Assembly (NCBI RefSeq): GCF_017491605.1
Contig: NZ_JAFGYY010000004.1
Coordinates: 162,011-226,010, forward strand
Reading direction: 5' to 3'
From: Pseudomonas sp. 30_B
GTDB taxonomy: Bacteria; Pseudomonadota; Gammaproteobacteria; Pseudomonadales; Pseudomonadaceae
DNA: 64,000 nt
Part shown: positions 8,767 to 17,155 of the stretch, piece after piece
How positions within the stretch are numbered: position 1 is the first letter of the stretch
Layout: the number at the start of each line of letters is the position of its first letter
Made by a program: the position numbers and the translations under genes
Notes under the pieces: model-generated
Database searches by the model: none
What the model saw: the letters and a program-made list of their open reading frames with translations, nothing else
What the model was told of the DNA's origin: nothing

Positions 8767-9696
8767 ATGGCCGGTATTCTCGACAGCGTCGATTCACGCA
8801 CCCAGCTGGTGGGACAGAACCGCCTGGAAATCCTCGTCTTCCGCCTGGCCGGACGGCAGCAGTTCGCGATCAACGTATTCAAGGTGCAGGAAGTCCTGCA
8901 GCTGCCGCGCCTGACCCTGATCCCGCAGCGCCACCCGATGATCTGCGGGGTGATCAACCTGCGCGGCCAGACCTTGCCGGTGATTGACCTGTCCCGCGCC
9001 ATCGGCATGCGCGCGCTGACTCCGGATGCGAACAGCACCATCATCGTCACCGAGTACAACCGCTCGGTGCAGGCCTTCCTGGTCGGCGGGGTGGAGCGCA
9101 TTCTCAACCTCAACTGGGAGGCCGTGCAGCCGCCACCCGGTGGCGCCGGGCGACAGCACTACCTCACCGCGATCACCAAGGTGGACGACCGCCTGGTGGA
9201 GATCATCGACGTGGAAAAGGTGCTGGCCGAGATCGTGCCGATGAACACTCGTGTATCTGCCGATCGCCTGGATAACGATCTGCTCGAACGCACCCGTGGT
9301 CGCGAAGTGCTGGTGGTGGATGACTCCAGCGTGGCCATTACCCAGTTGCGCGACACCCTGACCCAGCTCGGCCTGCGCCTGCACGTGGCAACCGATGGCC
9401 TGCGTGCGCTGCAGCAGCTCAAGCGCTGGGCGGACGAGGGGCATGACATGGAGGAGAAGCTGCTGATGGTCTTCACCGATGCCGAGATGCCCGAGATGGA
9501 CGGCTACCGGCTGACCACGGAGATCCGCAACGACCCGCGCCTGCGGGACCTCTACGTGGTACTGCACACCTCGCTGTCGGGCAGCTTCAACGACGCCATG
9601 GTGAAGAAGGTCGGCTGCGACGACTTCCTCTCCAAGTTCCAGCCGGATCAACTGGTGGAGGTGATCCGCCGCCGGGTGCAGAAAGTCCCCGCCTGA
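8767..9696 (+). CDS. cheV: Chemotaxis coupling/response-regulator protein CheV
   Basis: 309 residues: an N-terminal CheW domain (about 18-160, with VINLRGQTLPVIDL at 62-75) fused to a C-terminal receiver domain (about 178-309). VLVVDDSS carries the acidic pocket, phospho-acceptor D238 lies in FTDAEMPEMDG, and the conserved lysine is in FLSKFQPD. CheV links receptors to CheA and adapts signalling. Upstream, GCCGATAG (8724-8731) resembles a FliA -10 element, but no good TAAA -35 lies at the right spacing, so sigma-28 control is only a possibility. AAGCAGGAGCAGGC precedes the ATG. It stands alone, with no other che genes nearby. Confidence 0.9.
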   Translation: MAGILDSVDSRTQLVGQNRLEILVFRLAGRQQFAINVFKVQEVLQLPRLTLIPQRHPMICGVINLRGQTLPVIDLSRAIGMRALTPDANSTIIVTEYNRSVQAFLVGGVERILNLNWEAVQPPPGGAGRQHYLTAITKVDDRLVEIIDVEKVLAEIVPMNTRVSADRLDNDLLERTRGREVLVVDDSSVAITQLRDTLTQLGLRLHVATDGLRALQQLKRWADEGHDMEEKLLMVFTDAEMPEMDGYRLTTEIRNDPRLRDLYVVLHTSLSGSFNDAMVKKVGCDDFLSKFQPDQLVEVIRRRVQKVPA

Positions 9697-9706
9697 CGTC
9701 GATCCT

Positions 9707-9790
9707 CCCTGTAGGAGCGGGCCATGCCCGCGATCGCGCCCATGGGGCGCTCCTACAGGGCGTAGGAGCGGACCTTGTCCGCGAAGTCCC
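9707..9790. repeat. REP palindromic element (doublet plus half unit)
   Basis: CCCTGTAGGAGCG (9707-9719) and its exact inverse (9748-9760) flank a GC-rich loop. A further half unit, GTAGGAGCGGACCTTGTCCGCG, begins at about 9762. This is the GGAGCGGAC...GTCCGCG class of Pseudomonas REP, lying between convergently neutral cheV and the MOSC gene. Confidence 0.85.
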
Positions 9791-9908
9791 GCCGGGTAGC
9801 TCCACTGCAACAGGAGCGCACCTGCCGCGCCTCCTTCCCCAACGCCATTGCTAGACGCCTGTCCCACCCCGTATAAGGTCGCTTTCGCCCACGTGAAAGG
9901 ACGCCCCG

Positions 9909-10718
9909 ATGTACAGCCTCAGCGAACTCTACCGCTACCCGGTCAAATCCACCGCCAACGAACCCCTGCAGTCGATCCGCCTGGACGCGCTGGGGCTGGA
10001 AGGTGACCGCCGCTGGATGGTGGTCGAAGCCGCCAATGGTCGCTTCCTGACCCAGCGCCTGCTGCCGCAGATGGGGCGCATCGAGGCGCGCTGGCAGGAT
10101 GACTTCCGGGCGCTGTGCTTGCGCGCGCCGGGCATGGATGACTTGCTGGTGGACGTTCCGGGCCGCGACGCCAATCTGCGTGGCGTGGTCATCTGGCGCG
10201 ACATGCTGCAGGTGCCGGATGCCGGCGATGCCGCCGCCCAGTGGCTGAGCACCTTCCTCGGTCGTGACGTGCGCCTGGTGCAGATGCCCGAGCAACGGGC
10301 GCGGCAGGTGGATACTGCCTATGCCGAGCCGGGCGAGCAGGTGCATTTCGCCGATGGTTTCCCGCTGCTGCTGATCGGCCAGGGTTCGCTGGACGATCTT
10401 TCCGCGAAGGTCGGTCGCCCGCTGGAAATGCTGCGCTTCCGTCCGAACCTGGTAGTGGCCGGTGCCGAGCCGTTTGCCGAGGACAGCTGGAAACGCATCC
10501 GCATTGGCGACGTCACCTTCAAGGTGGCCAAGCCTTGTGCGCGCTGCATTCTCACCACCATTGACCCACACACCGGCGAGCGCGATGCCAACCGTGAACC
10601 GCTGGCGACTCTGCTGGGTTACCGCAACGTCAATGGCGAGGCGCTGTTCGGCCAGAACCTGATTGCCCTGAATGGCGGCGAGCTGCGCGTGGGCATGGAT
10701 GTGGAAGTTCTGGAGTAG
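9909..10718 (+). CDS. MOSC domain protein (YcbX-like)
   Basis: 269 residues. An N-terminal MOSC beta-barrel domain (LSELYRYPVKS, LGLEGDRRWMVV) is followed by the C-terminal MOSC domain with the conserved cysteine motif KPCARC (about 208-213). Related proteins (YcbX, YiiM, mARC N-terminal part) bind molybdenum cofactor and reduce N-hydroxylated compounds with a partner reductase. There is no ferredoxin domain at the C-terminus here, unlike E. coli YcbX, so an external electron donor would be needed. Single-gene unit flanked by REP elements on both sides. Confidence 0.85.
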   Translation: MYSLSELYRYPVKSTANEPLQSIRLDALGLEGDRRWMVVEAANGRFLTQRLLPQMGRIEARWQDDFRALCLRAPGMDDLLVDVPGRDANLRGVVIWRDMLQVPDAGDAAAQWLSTFLGRDVRLVQMPEQRARQVDTAYAEPGEQVHFADGFPLLLIGQGSLDDLSAKVGRPLEMLRFRPNLVVAGAEPFAEDSWKRIRIGDVTFKVAKPCARCILTTIDPHTGERDANREPLATLLGYRNVNGEALFGQNLIALNGGELRVGMDVEVLE

Positions 10719-10788
10719 GGCCAAGGCCAATCGGCGTACAACGCGGACGTCGTACGTCCTTGCTGCCAATACCGGGGTGGGCACCTTT

Positions 10789-10867
10789 TGTAGGAGCGAG
10801 CTTGCTCGCGAACCGCCCAACGCCAGAGCTGCCGGTGGGTTTGTTCGCGAGCAAGCTCGCTCCTACA
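10789..10867. repeat. REP doublet (inverted pair)
   Basis: TGTAGGAGCGAGCTTGCTCG at 10789 and its inverse ending at 10867 form a ~25-bp inverted pair around a ~28-bp spacer. This is the GAGCTTGCTCGCGAA class. It is homologous, spacer included, to the element at 49122 but in the opposite orientation. Confidence 0.9.
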
Positions 10868-10913
10868 GATAGCCTGCAACCGTTTGCGGCTGCTGGCCGT
10901 CGGACCGACGCCT

Positions 10914-10942
10914 TTGGCCACACCATCGTCAGGCGTGGCCAA
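10914..10942 (-). terminator. Hairpin downstream of lprI-like gene
   Basis: TTGGCCAC (10914-10921) pairs perfectly with GTGGCCAA (10935-10942), 12 bp beyond the stop of the minus-strand gene at 10954. There is no strong T run, so termination is probable rather than certain. Confidence 0.4.
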
Positions 10943-10953
10943 CGGCTCTCGTC

Positions 10954-11334
10954 TTACAGCTTGGCCTCGACGCAACCGGTGCTCTGGCACTCGCGCTCCC
11001 GCTCGCGCAGCACATCCAGGCGTTCGTTGGTCTTGTCCACCGCGCACTGCAGGTTCACGAAGTAGCCGTCGTCGCGCTCGTAGCTGCACTGTGCATCACG
11101 GTCCTTGATCCAGGCGATCTGGCTCTTCTTCAGCGCGGCCTTTTGGCCATCGTTGAGCAGTTTGCGCAGGGTGCCGAATTCCTGGTTCAGCTCGCGGTCG
11201 ACCTGGGCGTACTCGGTGCTCAGGCAGTACACGCTGTCGAAGGCGTTGCGCGGCTTCTCGCAGGCGGCCATCGCCAGGTTGGCGCCCAGCAGGCCGGCGG
11301 CGAGGGCGGTGAAAGACAGGACGGTCTTGCGCAT
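10954..11334 (-). CDS. LprI-like (DUF1311) secreted protein
   Basis: 126 residues. A clear signal peptide ends near AMA (residues 21-23), followed by a cysteine-containing helical domain with AWIKDRDAQCSYE, the DUF1311/LprI core. Mycobacterial LprI inhibits lysozyme. Four to five cysteines suggest disulphides in the periplasm. It lies 61 bp downstream of slt on the same strand, separated by a strong terminator, so it is probably independently transcribed. Whether it inhibits lysozyme or lytic enzymes is inference from the family. Confidence 0.75.
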   Translation of the reverse strand: MRKTVLSFTALAAGLLGANLAMAACEKPRNAFDSVYCLSTEYAQVDRELNQEFGTLRKLLNDGQKAALKKSQIAWIKDRDAQCSYERDDGYFVNLQCAVDKTNERLDVLRERERECQSTGCVEAKL

Positions 11335-11361
11335 GGGAATTTCCTTTTCCTTGAGGGGATG

Positions 11362-11387
11362 AAAACCGCCCGGCGGGTGCCGGGCGG
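11362..11387 (-). terminator. Intrinsic terminator of slt
   Basis: On the minus strand CCGCCCGGC-ACCC-GCCGGGCGG is followed by TTTTC: a perfect 9-bp GC stem just after the slt stop codon. Confidence 0.85.
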
Positions 11388-11395
11388 GGAGTGGA

Positions 11396-13321
11396 TCAGA
11401 GTTCGTCGAAGAAGCGCTCGTGCCAGTCGACGATGGGCTGCGGGGCGTTGAGCTTCTGCCCGTAGATCACCGCGTAGGACAGCACGTTCTGCACGTAGGT
11501 GCGGGTCTCGTCGAACGGGATGGTCTCTACCCAGACGTCGAAGGCCAGGTGGCGCGCGTCCTTCAGCCACTGGCGCACGCGTCCGGGGCCGGCGTTGTAG
11601 GCCGCGGTGGCCAATACGCGGTTGCCGTTGAACTGGGCGTGCACCTGGCTGAGGTAGGCGGCGCCGAGCTGGATGTTCACGTCCGGCAGGATCAGCTGTT
11701 GCGGCGAGGCCAGCGGGATGCCGAAGCGCTTCGCGGTTTCCTTGGCGGTGCCCGGCATCAGCTGCATCAGGCCGGTGGCACCGACGCCCGAGCGCGCATC
11801 GGACATGAAGGCGCTCTCCTGGCGGGTGATGGCGAACACCCAGCTCGAATGCAGGCCGCGATTGCGCGCCTCGCGCACCAGGGTGTTGCGGTGCGCCATG
11901 GGGAAACGGATGTCCAGGTCGTCCCAGTACTTGGCCTGGCTGATCGCGCGGATCGCCGGGAAGTACCACTGCATGTCATAGGCAATCTTCGCCTGGGCCA
12001 GCAGCTCGTCGTGGCTCAGGTGGCGGGCGGCGTGGTACCACTCGCGACGGGCGTTGATGATCTCGCCACGGGCATAGAACTCCAGGGCGCGGCGCGTGCA
12101 CGGGGCGTTGCGCACGCGCAGCAGGGTGCCGGCATCGGGTGAGACGGGGCGGTTGTTCAGGTGGTAGGGCGCATTGATCCGGTCGGCGGCGAGGAAGCCG
12201 TAGAAGTCGCGCTCATCGGCCACCGGCTTGTACAGGCTGATGGCCTGTTGGTTCTGCGGCTGCGCCAGTTGCAGGGCACGTGCCTTCCAGTACTTCCAGC
12301 GGTTGGTGTCGGCCAGTTCTGGCGGCAGCGCACGGGTCAGCTCGTAGGCGTCTTCCCAGCGGCCCAGGCGCAGCAGCAGGCGCAGGCGCCATTCGGTGAC
12401 GGTGTTGTCGCGCAGTTGCGGGTCGTACTTCTCCATCAGCGGCAAGGCGCGCGAGTCGTAGCTGCGCGCCAGGCTCAGGCCGATCTCGCGGGCGATGGAA
12501 ACTTTCTCGTCACTGGAGAAGGGCAGTACTGAGCTGTAGTAGTCGAGCAGGCCGATGGCCTTTTCCGGGTCTTGCTTGGCTAGGCGGCGCAGACCCAGGC
12601 CAACCACGTCGGCGGTGGCATGGTCACGGGCCGTGAAGCGCGTGGTCTGGCTGACCTGGGAGGGGGTCTGCGCCACGCTGACCATCAGCGCGCCCTGGCT
12701 GCCCAGGGTCGGCAGGCGTTTCGACAGGGTGGTCGCCAGGCCATAGTTGCGGGCCTCGGCGGCGAGCTTCAGGCGCTTCCAGACCTTCTCTTCGGTGAGC
12801 TGCCCGTCGGCCTGCCACAGGGCGAAGGTGGTGTCGCAGGCGTCGGGCTGCGGCTTGCCCACCAGCCAGAGTTTTTCCGCGGTGGCGTAGCCTTCGGCCT
12901 TGTCTCCATGGCTGAGCTGGTACTGGCCGTAGAGGCAATCCAGCTCGGTGAAATTCATCTTCGGATCGTAATAGGTGACGAAGGTGGGCCAGTCGCCGCG
13001 GTCGGCCAATTGGCGCATCCAGCGCAGTTTCAGCCAGTTGATCTGCGGCAGGTCGCCGTGCTCGCTGATGAAGCGTTCGATCTCGGCGTTGCTGGCGCTT
13101 TTCAGACGGTTGGTCAGCTCGTCATAGGCCAGGTAGGGTTCCAGCGGATAATCGGCGAGCGCCGACTGGTAGCGGAAGTAGGGGCCGCTGTCGTTGCGGG
13201 CGAGGGCTTTTTGCGCCTCGTCGTACATCTGGCGCTGCTGGGACAGGGACGCTGCGTTGGCCGTGTGGGCGGACAGGCTGAGGACGAAACAGGACAACAG
13301 TGTGAAAAGACGACCGCGCAT
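11396..13321 (-). CDS. slt: Soluble lytic murein transglycosylase
   Basis: 641 residues. A signal peptide (to about residue 23, ANA) precedes a long alpha-helical superhelix typical of Slt70 (about 25-440) and a C-terminal lysozyme-like SLT domain. The catalytic glutamate is in TRQESAF (E502), followed by GATGLMQLMPGTA and AAYNAGPGRV. It cleaves the MurNAc-GlcNAc bond in the periplasm, forming 1,6-anhydroMurNAc products that NagZ (at 28575) later processes in the cytosol. It is divergent from the uup-like gene, with 185 bp between them. Confidence 0.95.
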   Translation of the reverse strand: MRGRLFTLLSCFVLSLSAHTANAASLSQQRQMYDEAQKALARNDSGPYFRYQSALADYPLEPYLAYDELTNRLKSASNAEIERFISEHGDLPQINWLKLRWMRQLADRGDWPTFVTYYDPKMNFTELDCLYGQYQLSHGDKAEGYATAEKLWLVGKPQPDACDTTFALWQADGQLTEEKVWKRLKLAAEARNYGLATTLSKRLPTLGSQGALMVSVAQTPSQVSQTTRFTARDHATADVVGLGLRRLAKQDPEKAIGLLDYYSSVLPFSSDEKVSIAREIGLSLARSYDSRALPLMEKYDPQLRDNTVTEWRLRLLLRLGRWEDAYELTRALPPELADTNRWKYWKARALQLAQPQNQQAISLYKPVADERDFYGFLAADRINAPYHLNNRPVSPDAGTLLRVRNAPCTRRALEFYARGEIINARREWYHAARHLSHDELLAQAKIAYDMQWYFPAIRAISQAKYWDDLDIRFPMAHRNTLVREARNRGLHSSWVFAITRQESAFMSDARSGVGATGLMQLMPGTAKETAKRFGIPLASPQQLILPDVNIQLGAAYLSQVHAQFNGNRVLATAAYNAGPGRVRQWLKDARHLAFDVWVETIPFDETRTYVQNVLSYAVIYGQKLNAPQPIVDWHERFFDEL

Positions 13322-13506
13322 GGCACTTCCGTGATGATGATCGGAGGGCGGGCGAAGGCTCGCGCCGCTGCCGGTAGCTTAGCCGTTGCGCCGGGGTGGT
13401 GAAAGCGCCATCCAAGGCTGCTGAGCGGCAGTCGATGATTGCGCGCAACCCTCTGACTTTTCCGCGCTTTCCCGTAAACTGCGCGCCCTGCTTGTGGAGA
13501 TGCCCC

Positions 13507-15423
13507 ATGACCCTGCTGAAGTTCACCGATGTGTCCCTTGCCTTTGGCACTACGCCCTTGTTGGACAAGGTGTCCTGGCAGATCGCCCGGGGCGAGCGGG
13601 TCTGCGTCATCGGCCGCAATGGCACCGGCAAGTCGAGCATGCTCAAGCTGGTCAAGGGCGAGCAGAAGCCCGACGACGGCGATATCTGGCGCGCGCCATC
13701 CCTGAAGATCGGCGAGCTGCCCCAGGAACTGCCGCGCGCCGACGACCGCACCGTCTATGACGTGGTCGCCGAAGGCCTCGCCGAAGTCGGCGAGCTGCTG
13801 GCGCGCTATCACCACCTGAGCCTGCACATCGAGAACGAGGACGACCTGGCCAAGCTCGCCCGCGTCCAGCAGGAACTGGAAGCCCGCGATGGCTGGCGCC
13901 TGGGGCAACTGGTAGATACCACCCTGAGCCGCCTGCAACTGCCGGCCGACAAGACGCTCGCCGAGCTCTCCGGTGGCTGGCGCCGCCGTGTGCTGCTGGC
14001 CCAGGCACTGGTCGCCGAACCCGACCTGCTGCTGCTGGACGAGCCGACCAACCACCTGGACATCGGCGCCATCGCCTGGCTGGAAAACGCCCTGGCCGAC
14101 TTCCCCGGCGCCGTGCTGTTCATCACCCACGACCGTGCCTTCCTGCAGGCCGTGGCCACCCGCATCCTTGAACTGGATCGCGGCCACCTGATCGACTGGA
14201 ACGGCGACTACGCCAGCTTCCTCGTGCATAAAGAGCAGGAACTGGCGGCGGAAGAGGCCGCCAACGCGCTGTTCGACAAACGCCTGGCCCAGGAAGAAGT
14301 GTGGATTCGCCAGGGCATCAAGGCCCGCCGTACCCGTAACGAAGGCCGCGTGCGCGCGCTCAAGGCGATGCGCAACGAGCGCGCCGAACGCCGCGAGCGC
14401 CAGGGCAAGGCCAGCTTCCAGCTGGAGACGGCGGAGAAGTCCGGCAAGCAGGTGATCGTCGTCGAGAATGCCGGCTTCGCTCATCCGGGCGGCCCGACGC
14501 TGATCCGTGATTTCTCCCTGGTGCTGCAGCGTGGCGACCGCATCGGCCTGCTGGGTGCCAACGGCACCGGCAAGACCACACTGCTCAAGCTGCTGCTGGG
14601 CGACCTGCAGCCGACCTCCGGCACCGTCAAGGAAGGTACCCGACTGGAAGTGGCCTATTTCGACCAGTTGCGTCACCAGCTGGAGCCGGAAAAGACCGTC
14701 ATCGACAACATTTCCGAAGGTCGCGAATTCATCACCATCAATGGGCAGAACCGCCACGTACTCAGCTACCTGGGCGACTTCCTGTTCTCCCCGCAACGCG
14801 CCCGTACCCCGGTGAAAGCGCTGTCCGGTGGCGAACGGGCACGCCTGTTGCTGGCGAAGCTGTTCAGCAAGCCGGCCAACCTGCTGGTGCTGGACGAACC
14901 GACCAACGACCTGGACGTGGAAACCCTGGAACTGCTGGAAGAGGTGCTGCTGACCTTCGACGGCACCGTGCTGATGGTCAGCCACGACCGGGCCTTCCTC
15001 GACAACGTGGTGACCAGCACCCTGGTGTTCGAAGGCGAAGGGCGCGTGCGCGAATTCGTCGGTGGCTACCAGGACTGGCTGCGCCAGGGCGGCTCGCCCA
15101 AATTACTGGGCGTGGGTGAGGAGAAGGGCGACAAGCCCGCTGCCGAACCTGCCCCGGTGCAACCGGCAGCGGCAGCCAGCGCCACGGCGGAAGCCGCCGC
15201 GCCGAAGAAAAAACTGAGCTACAAGCTGCAGCGCGAGCTGGAAGCCATCCCCGGGCAGATTGACGCCCTGGAGGCCGAAATGGCCGCGCTGCAGGAAGAA
15301 ACCGCGTCGCCGGACTTCTACCAGCGCCCGCAGGGTGAAACCCAGGCTGCCCTGGCGCGCCTGAGCTCCCTGCAGGAAGAGCTGGACCGGTTGATCGAGC
15401 GCTGGGCCGAACTGGAGGAGTGA
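13507..15423 (+). CDS. uup: ABC-F family ATPase Uup
   Basis: 638 residues from the ATG at 13507, chosen because GGAG lies seven bases upstream and MTLLKFTDVSLAF matches the family start; in-frame codons upstream lack a ribosome site. Two ABC domains without membrane segments: Walker A GRNGTGKS (about 36-43) with LSGGW, then LLLDEPTNHLDI; second Walker A GANGTGKT (about 350) with LSGGERARLLL and LDEPTNDLDVETLE. A linker and a charged C-terminal coiled coil follow (about 565-638, rich in Glu and Lys), the Uup-specific DNA-binding tail. Uup affects transposon excision, branched DNA intermediates and ribosome function in E. coli. Confidence 0.93.
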   Translation: MTLLKFTDVSLAFGTTPLLDKVSWQIARGERVCVIGRNGTGKSSMLKLVKGEQKPDDGDIWRAPSLKIGELPQELPRADDRTVYDVVAEGLAEVGELLARYHHLSLHIENEDDLAKLARVQQELEARDGWRLGQLVDTTLSRLQLPADKTLAELSGGWRRRVLLAQALVAEPDLLLLDEPTNHLDIGAIAWLENALADFPGAVLFITHDRAFLQAVATRILELDRGHLIDWNGDYASFLVHKEQELAAEEAANALFDKRLAQEEVWIRQGIKARRTRNEGRVRALKAMRNERAERRERQGKASFQLETAEKSGKQVIVVENAGFAHPGGPTLIRDFSLVLQRGDRIGLLGANGTGKTTLLKLLLGDLQPTSGTVKEGTRLEVAYFDQLRHQLEPEKTVIDNISEGREFITINGQNRHVLSYLGDFLFSPQRARTPVKALSGGERARLLLAKLFSKPANLLVLDEPTNDLDVETLELLEEVLLTFDGTVLMVSHDRAFLDNVVTSTLVFEGEGRVREFVGGYQDWLRQGGSPKLLGVGEEKGDKPAAEPAPVQPAAAASATAEAAAPKKKLSYKLQRELEAIPGQIDALEAEMAALQEETASPDFYQRPQGETQAALARLSSLQEELDRLIERWAELEE

Positions 15424-15485
15424 TCCGTTCGGTCCGGCGATGTGCCCGTGCGTGTCGCTGATCAAAGACTGTTAGGGATGGCCGA

Positions 15486-16166
15486 ATGGCAATCGATTAC
15501 CGCATCACCCTGGATGATGAGCACGAGTTCAGTTACCGCATCGAAGTGGACCGCCGTTACGACCCGGAAGCTGCCGCCCAGGCCCCGCGCTGGACGCGCC
15601 TGGAGTACAACCAGTGCAGCAACTGCCCGCTGAACGCGCAGCAGTGCAGCCATTGTCCCGCGGCAGTGGACCTGCACCAGGTGATCGAGGATTTCCGCGG
15701 CCTGCCGGCCTTCAAGAAAGCCTCGGTGCAGGTGCGTACGCCGGAGCGTGAGTACATCAAGCACGCGGGCCTGGAAGAGGGCCTGCGCGCGCTGCTCGGG
15801 GTGATAATGGCGACCAGCGCCTGCCCGCTGCTGAGCAAGCTCAAGCCCATGGCGCAGCAACACCTGCCGTTTGCCAGCAATCAGGAGTTCATCCTGCGGG
15901 CGGTATCGCTGTACCTGATGCGGCAGTACTTCAACTTCCGCGAAGGACGGCATGCGGACTGGGAGCTGAAGGGGCTGGTGAAGCAGTTCCAGCAGTTGCA
16001 GCTGGTGAACCAGGCGTTCTGGCAGCGCATCCACGAAACCTGTGAGAGCGACTCGAACCTGAAGGCCTTCCTCAGCTTCTTCTCCATGGCGTCGAGCATG
16101 AGCTACTCGCTGGAGGCGCAGTTGCAGAAGGTGCGTCCGCTGCTGATGAGCGGCGATATGCTCTGA
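15486..16166 (+). CDS. Uncharacterised cytoplasmic protein with CxxC-x6-CxxC (possible DUF6901)
   Basis: 226 residues, no signal peptide or membrane segment. Near residues 40-53 it has QCSNCPLNAQQCSHCP, a CxxC-x6-CxxC cluster that could hold zinc or an iron-sulphur cluster. The rest is predominantly helical. It matches my memory of a conserved Pseudomonas protein family of unknown function (DUF6901), and I assign no activity. It lies 62 bp after uup on the same strand and may share its transcript. A convergent hairpin (16177-16199) separates it from uspA. Confidence 0.75.
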   Translation: MAIDYRITLDDEHEFSYRIEVDRRYDPEAAAQAPRWTRLEYNQCSNCPLNAQQCSHCPAAVDLHQVIEDFRGLPAFKKASVQVRTPEREYIKHAGLEEGLRALLGVIMATSACPLLSKLKPMAQQHLPFASNQEFILRAVSLYLMRQYFNFREGRHADWELKGLVKQFQQLQLVNQAFWQRIHETCESDSNLKAFLSFFSMASSMSYSLEAQLQKVRPLLMSGDML

Positions 16167-16176
16167 GGCGGGACGC

Positions 16177-16199
16177 GGCGGGCCCTGGGGCCCGCCGTA
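16177..16199. terminator. Bidirectional hairpin between convergent genes
   Basis: GGCGGGCC (16178-16185), loop CTGG, then GGCCCGCC (16190-16197), between the stops of the 226-residue protein and uspA. There are no strong T runs on either side. Confidence 0.55.
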
Positions 16200-16203
16200 T
16201 CGA

Positions 16204-16644
16204 TCAGCTGGTTTTCTGCAGGCGGACGGCGAGGACGTCGCAGGGCGCACCGTGCAGCACGTCGTTGGCGGTGGAGCCCAGCAGCAGGGCGAGACCATGG
16301 CGGCCATGGCTGCCGACCACGATCAGGTCGCAGCCCTGCTCATCGGCGAGGCGGTGGATTTCCTGGCGTGGCTGGCCGTAGACCAGGTGGCACTGGGAGC
16401 TGGTGATTTCCGAGTAGGTGAGGGTGAACTGGTGCAGGCGTTCCTTGGCCTGGTCGAACTGCTGCTGTTGCAGCATCGACAGGTCCATCGGCACATCGCC
16501 GCCGAAGGCCATCGCCATGGGCTCGACGACATGCACCGCCGAGAGCCGGGCGTCGTTGGCCTTGGCCAGCGCAACGGCTCGCTTCATCACCGGATCGCAT
16601 TCTTCGGTTAGGTCGACGGCGACCAGAATGTGTTGGTAGGGCAT
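16204..16644 (-). CDS. uspA: Universal stress protein, UspA family
   Basis: 146 residues. The start at 16644 is set by GGAGGAG eight bases upstream; an in-frame codon further out lacks one. A UspA fold starting MPYQHILVAVDLT is followed by the ATP-binding glycine motif GSHGRHGLALLLGSTANDVL, the form seen in ATP-binding Usp proteins. Usp proteins help survival under starvation and oxygen limitation. The gene is divergent from the small membrane protein at 16716. Confidence 0.92.
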   Translation of the reverse strand: MPYQHILVAVDLTEECDPVMKRAVALAKANDARLSAVHVVEPMAMAFGGDVPMDLSMLQQQQFDQAKERLHQFTLTYSEITSSQCHLVYGQPRQEIHRLADEQGCDLIVVGSHGRHGLALLLGSTANDVLHGAPCDVLAVRLQKTS

Positions 16645-16715
16645 GAGCGTCTCCTCCGGGGGACTTGTTAGTATCAGTATGGCCCGATTGGCCATGTTTG
16701 ACCGGTATACCCGAT

Positions 16716-17150
16716 ATGACCGTTTGGATGGTGATCCTGCTCATTGCGCTGGTGCTCAGCCCGCTGACCTGGCTGATTCCCTCGCGGGGCCAGCGTGGGC
16801 AGATGGACCTGCGCCTGCAGGCGCGGCGGCTTGGACTGGCCATGCAGATCGCGCGCCAGGAATGGCCGCACTGGATGGAGCGGCAGCCGCCGCGCCAGTG
16901 TGCGCAGTACCACCGCGCCCGTGGCAGGAACCGGGATGTCTGGTGCTATTGGCAAAGCGAGCCGGGCGTCTGGCTGGACCGCTGGCGCGAGGCGAGCGCC
17001 ACGGGCGAGCTGGCCCAAGCGCTGGCCGGCCTGCCGAAGGATGTCTACATGGTCGAGGCGACGCCCCAGTTCCTGGCGCTGTACTGGGGCGAGCGGGGCG
17101 ACAGCGGGGACCTGCAACGGGTCGCCGATTTCCTCAAGCAGCATGCCTGA
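16716..17150 (+). CDS. Small uncharacterised protein with N-terminal membrane anchor
   Basis: 144 residues from the ATG at 16716. An N-terminal hydrophobic helix (about 3-20, VWMVILLIALVLSPLTWL) is followed by a basic then Trp-rich soluble domain. No family recognised. The start is the first codon that places the hydrophobic segment at the N-terminus; no strong Shine-Dalgarno is visible. It is convergent with the gene at 17156, only 5 bp between stops. Likely an inner-membrane protein facing the cytoplasm (inference from the positive residues after the helix). Confidence 0.65.
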   Translation: MTVWMVILLIALVLSPLTWLIPSRGQRGQMDLRLQARRLGLAMQIARQEWPHWMERQPPRQCAQYHRARGRNRDVWCYWQSEPGVWLDRWREASATGELAQALAGLPKDVYMVEATPQFLALYWGERGDSGDLQRVADFLKQHA

Positions 17151-17155
17151 CGCGA

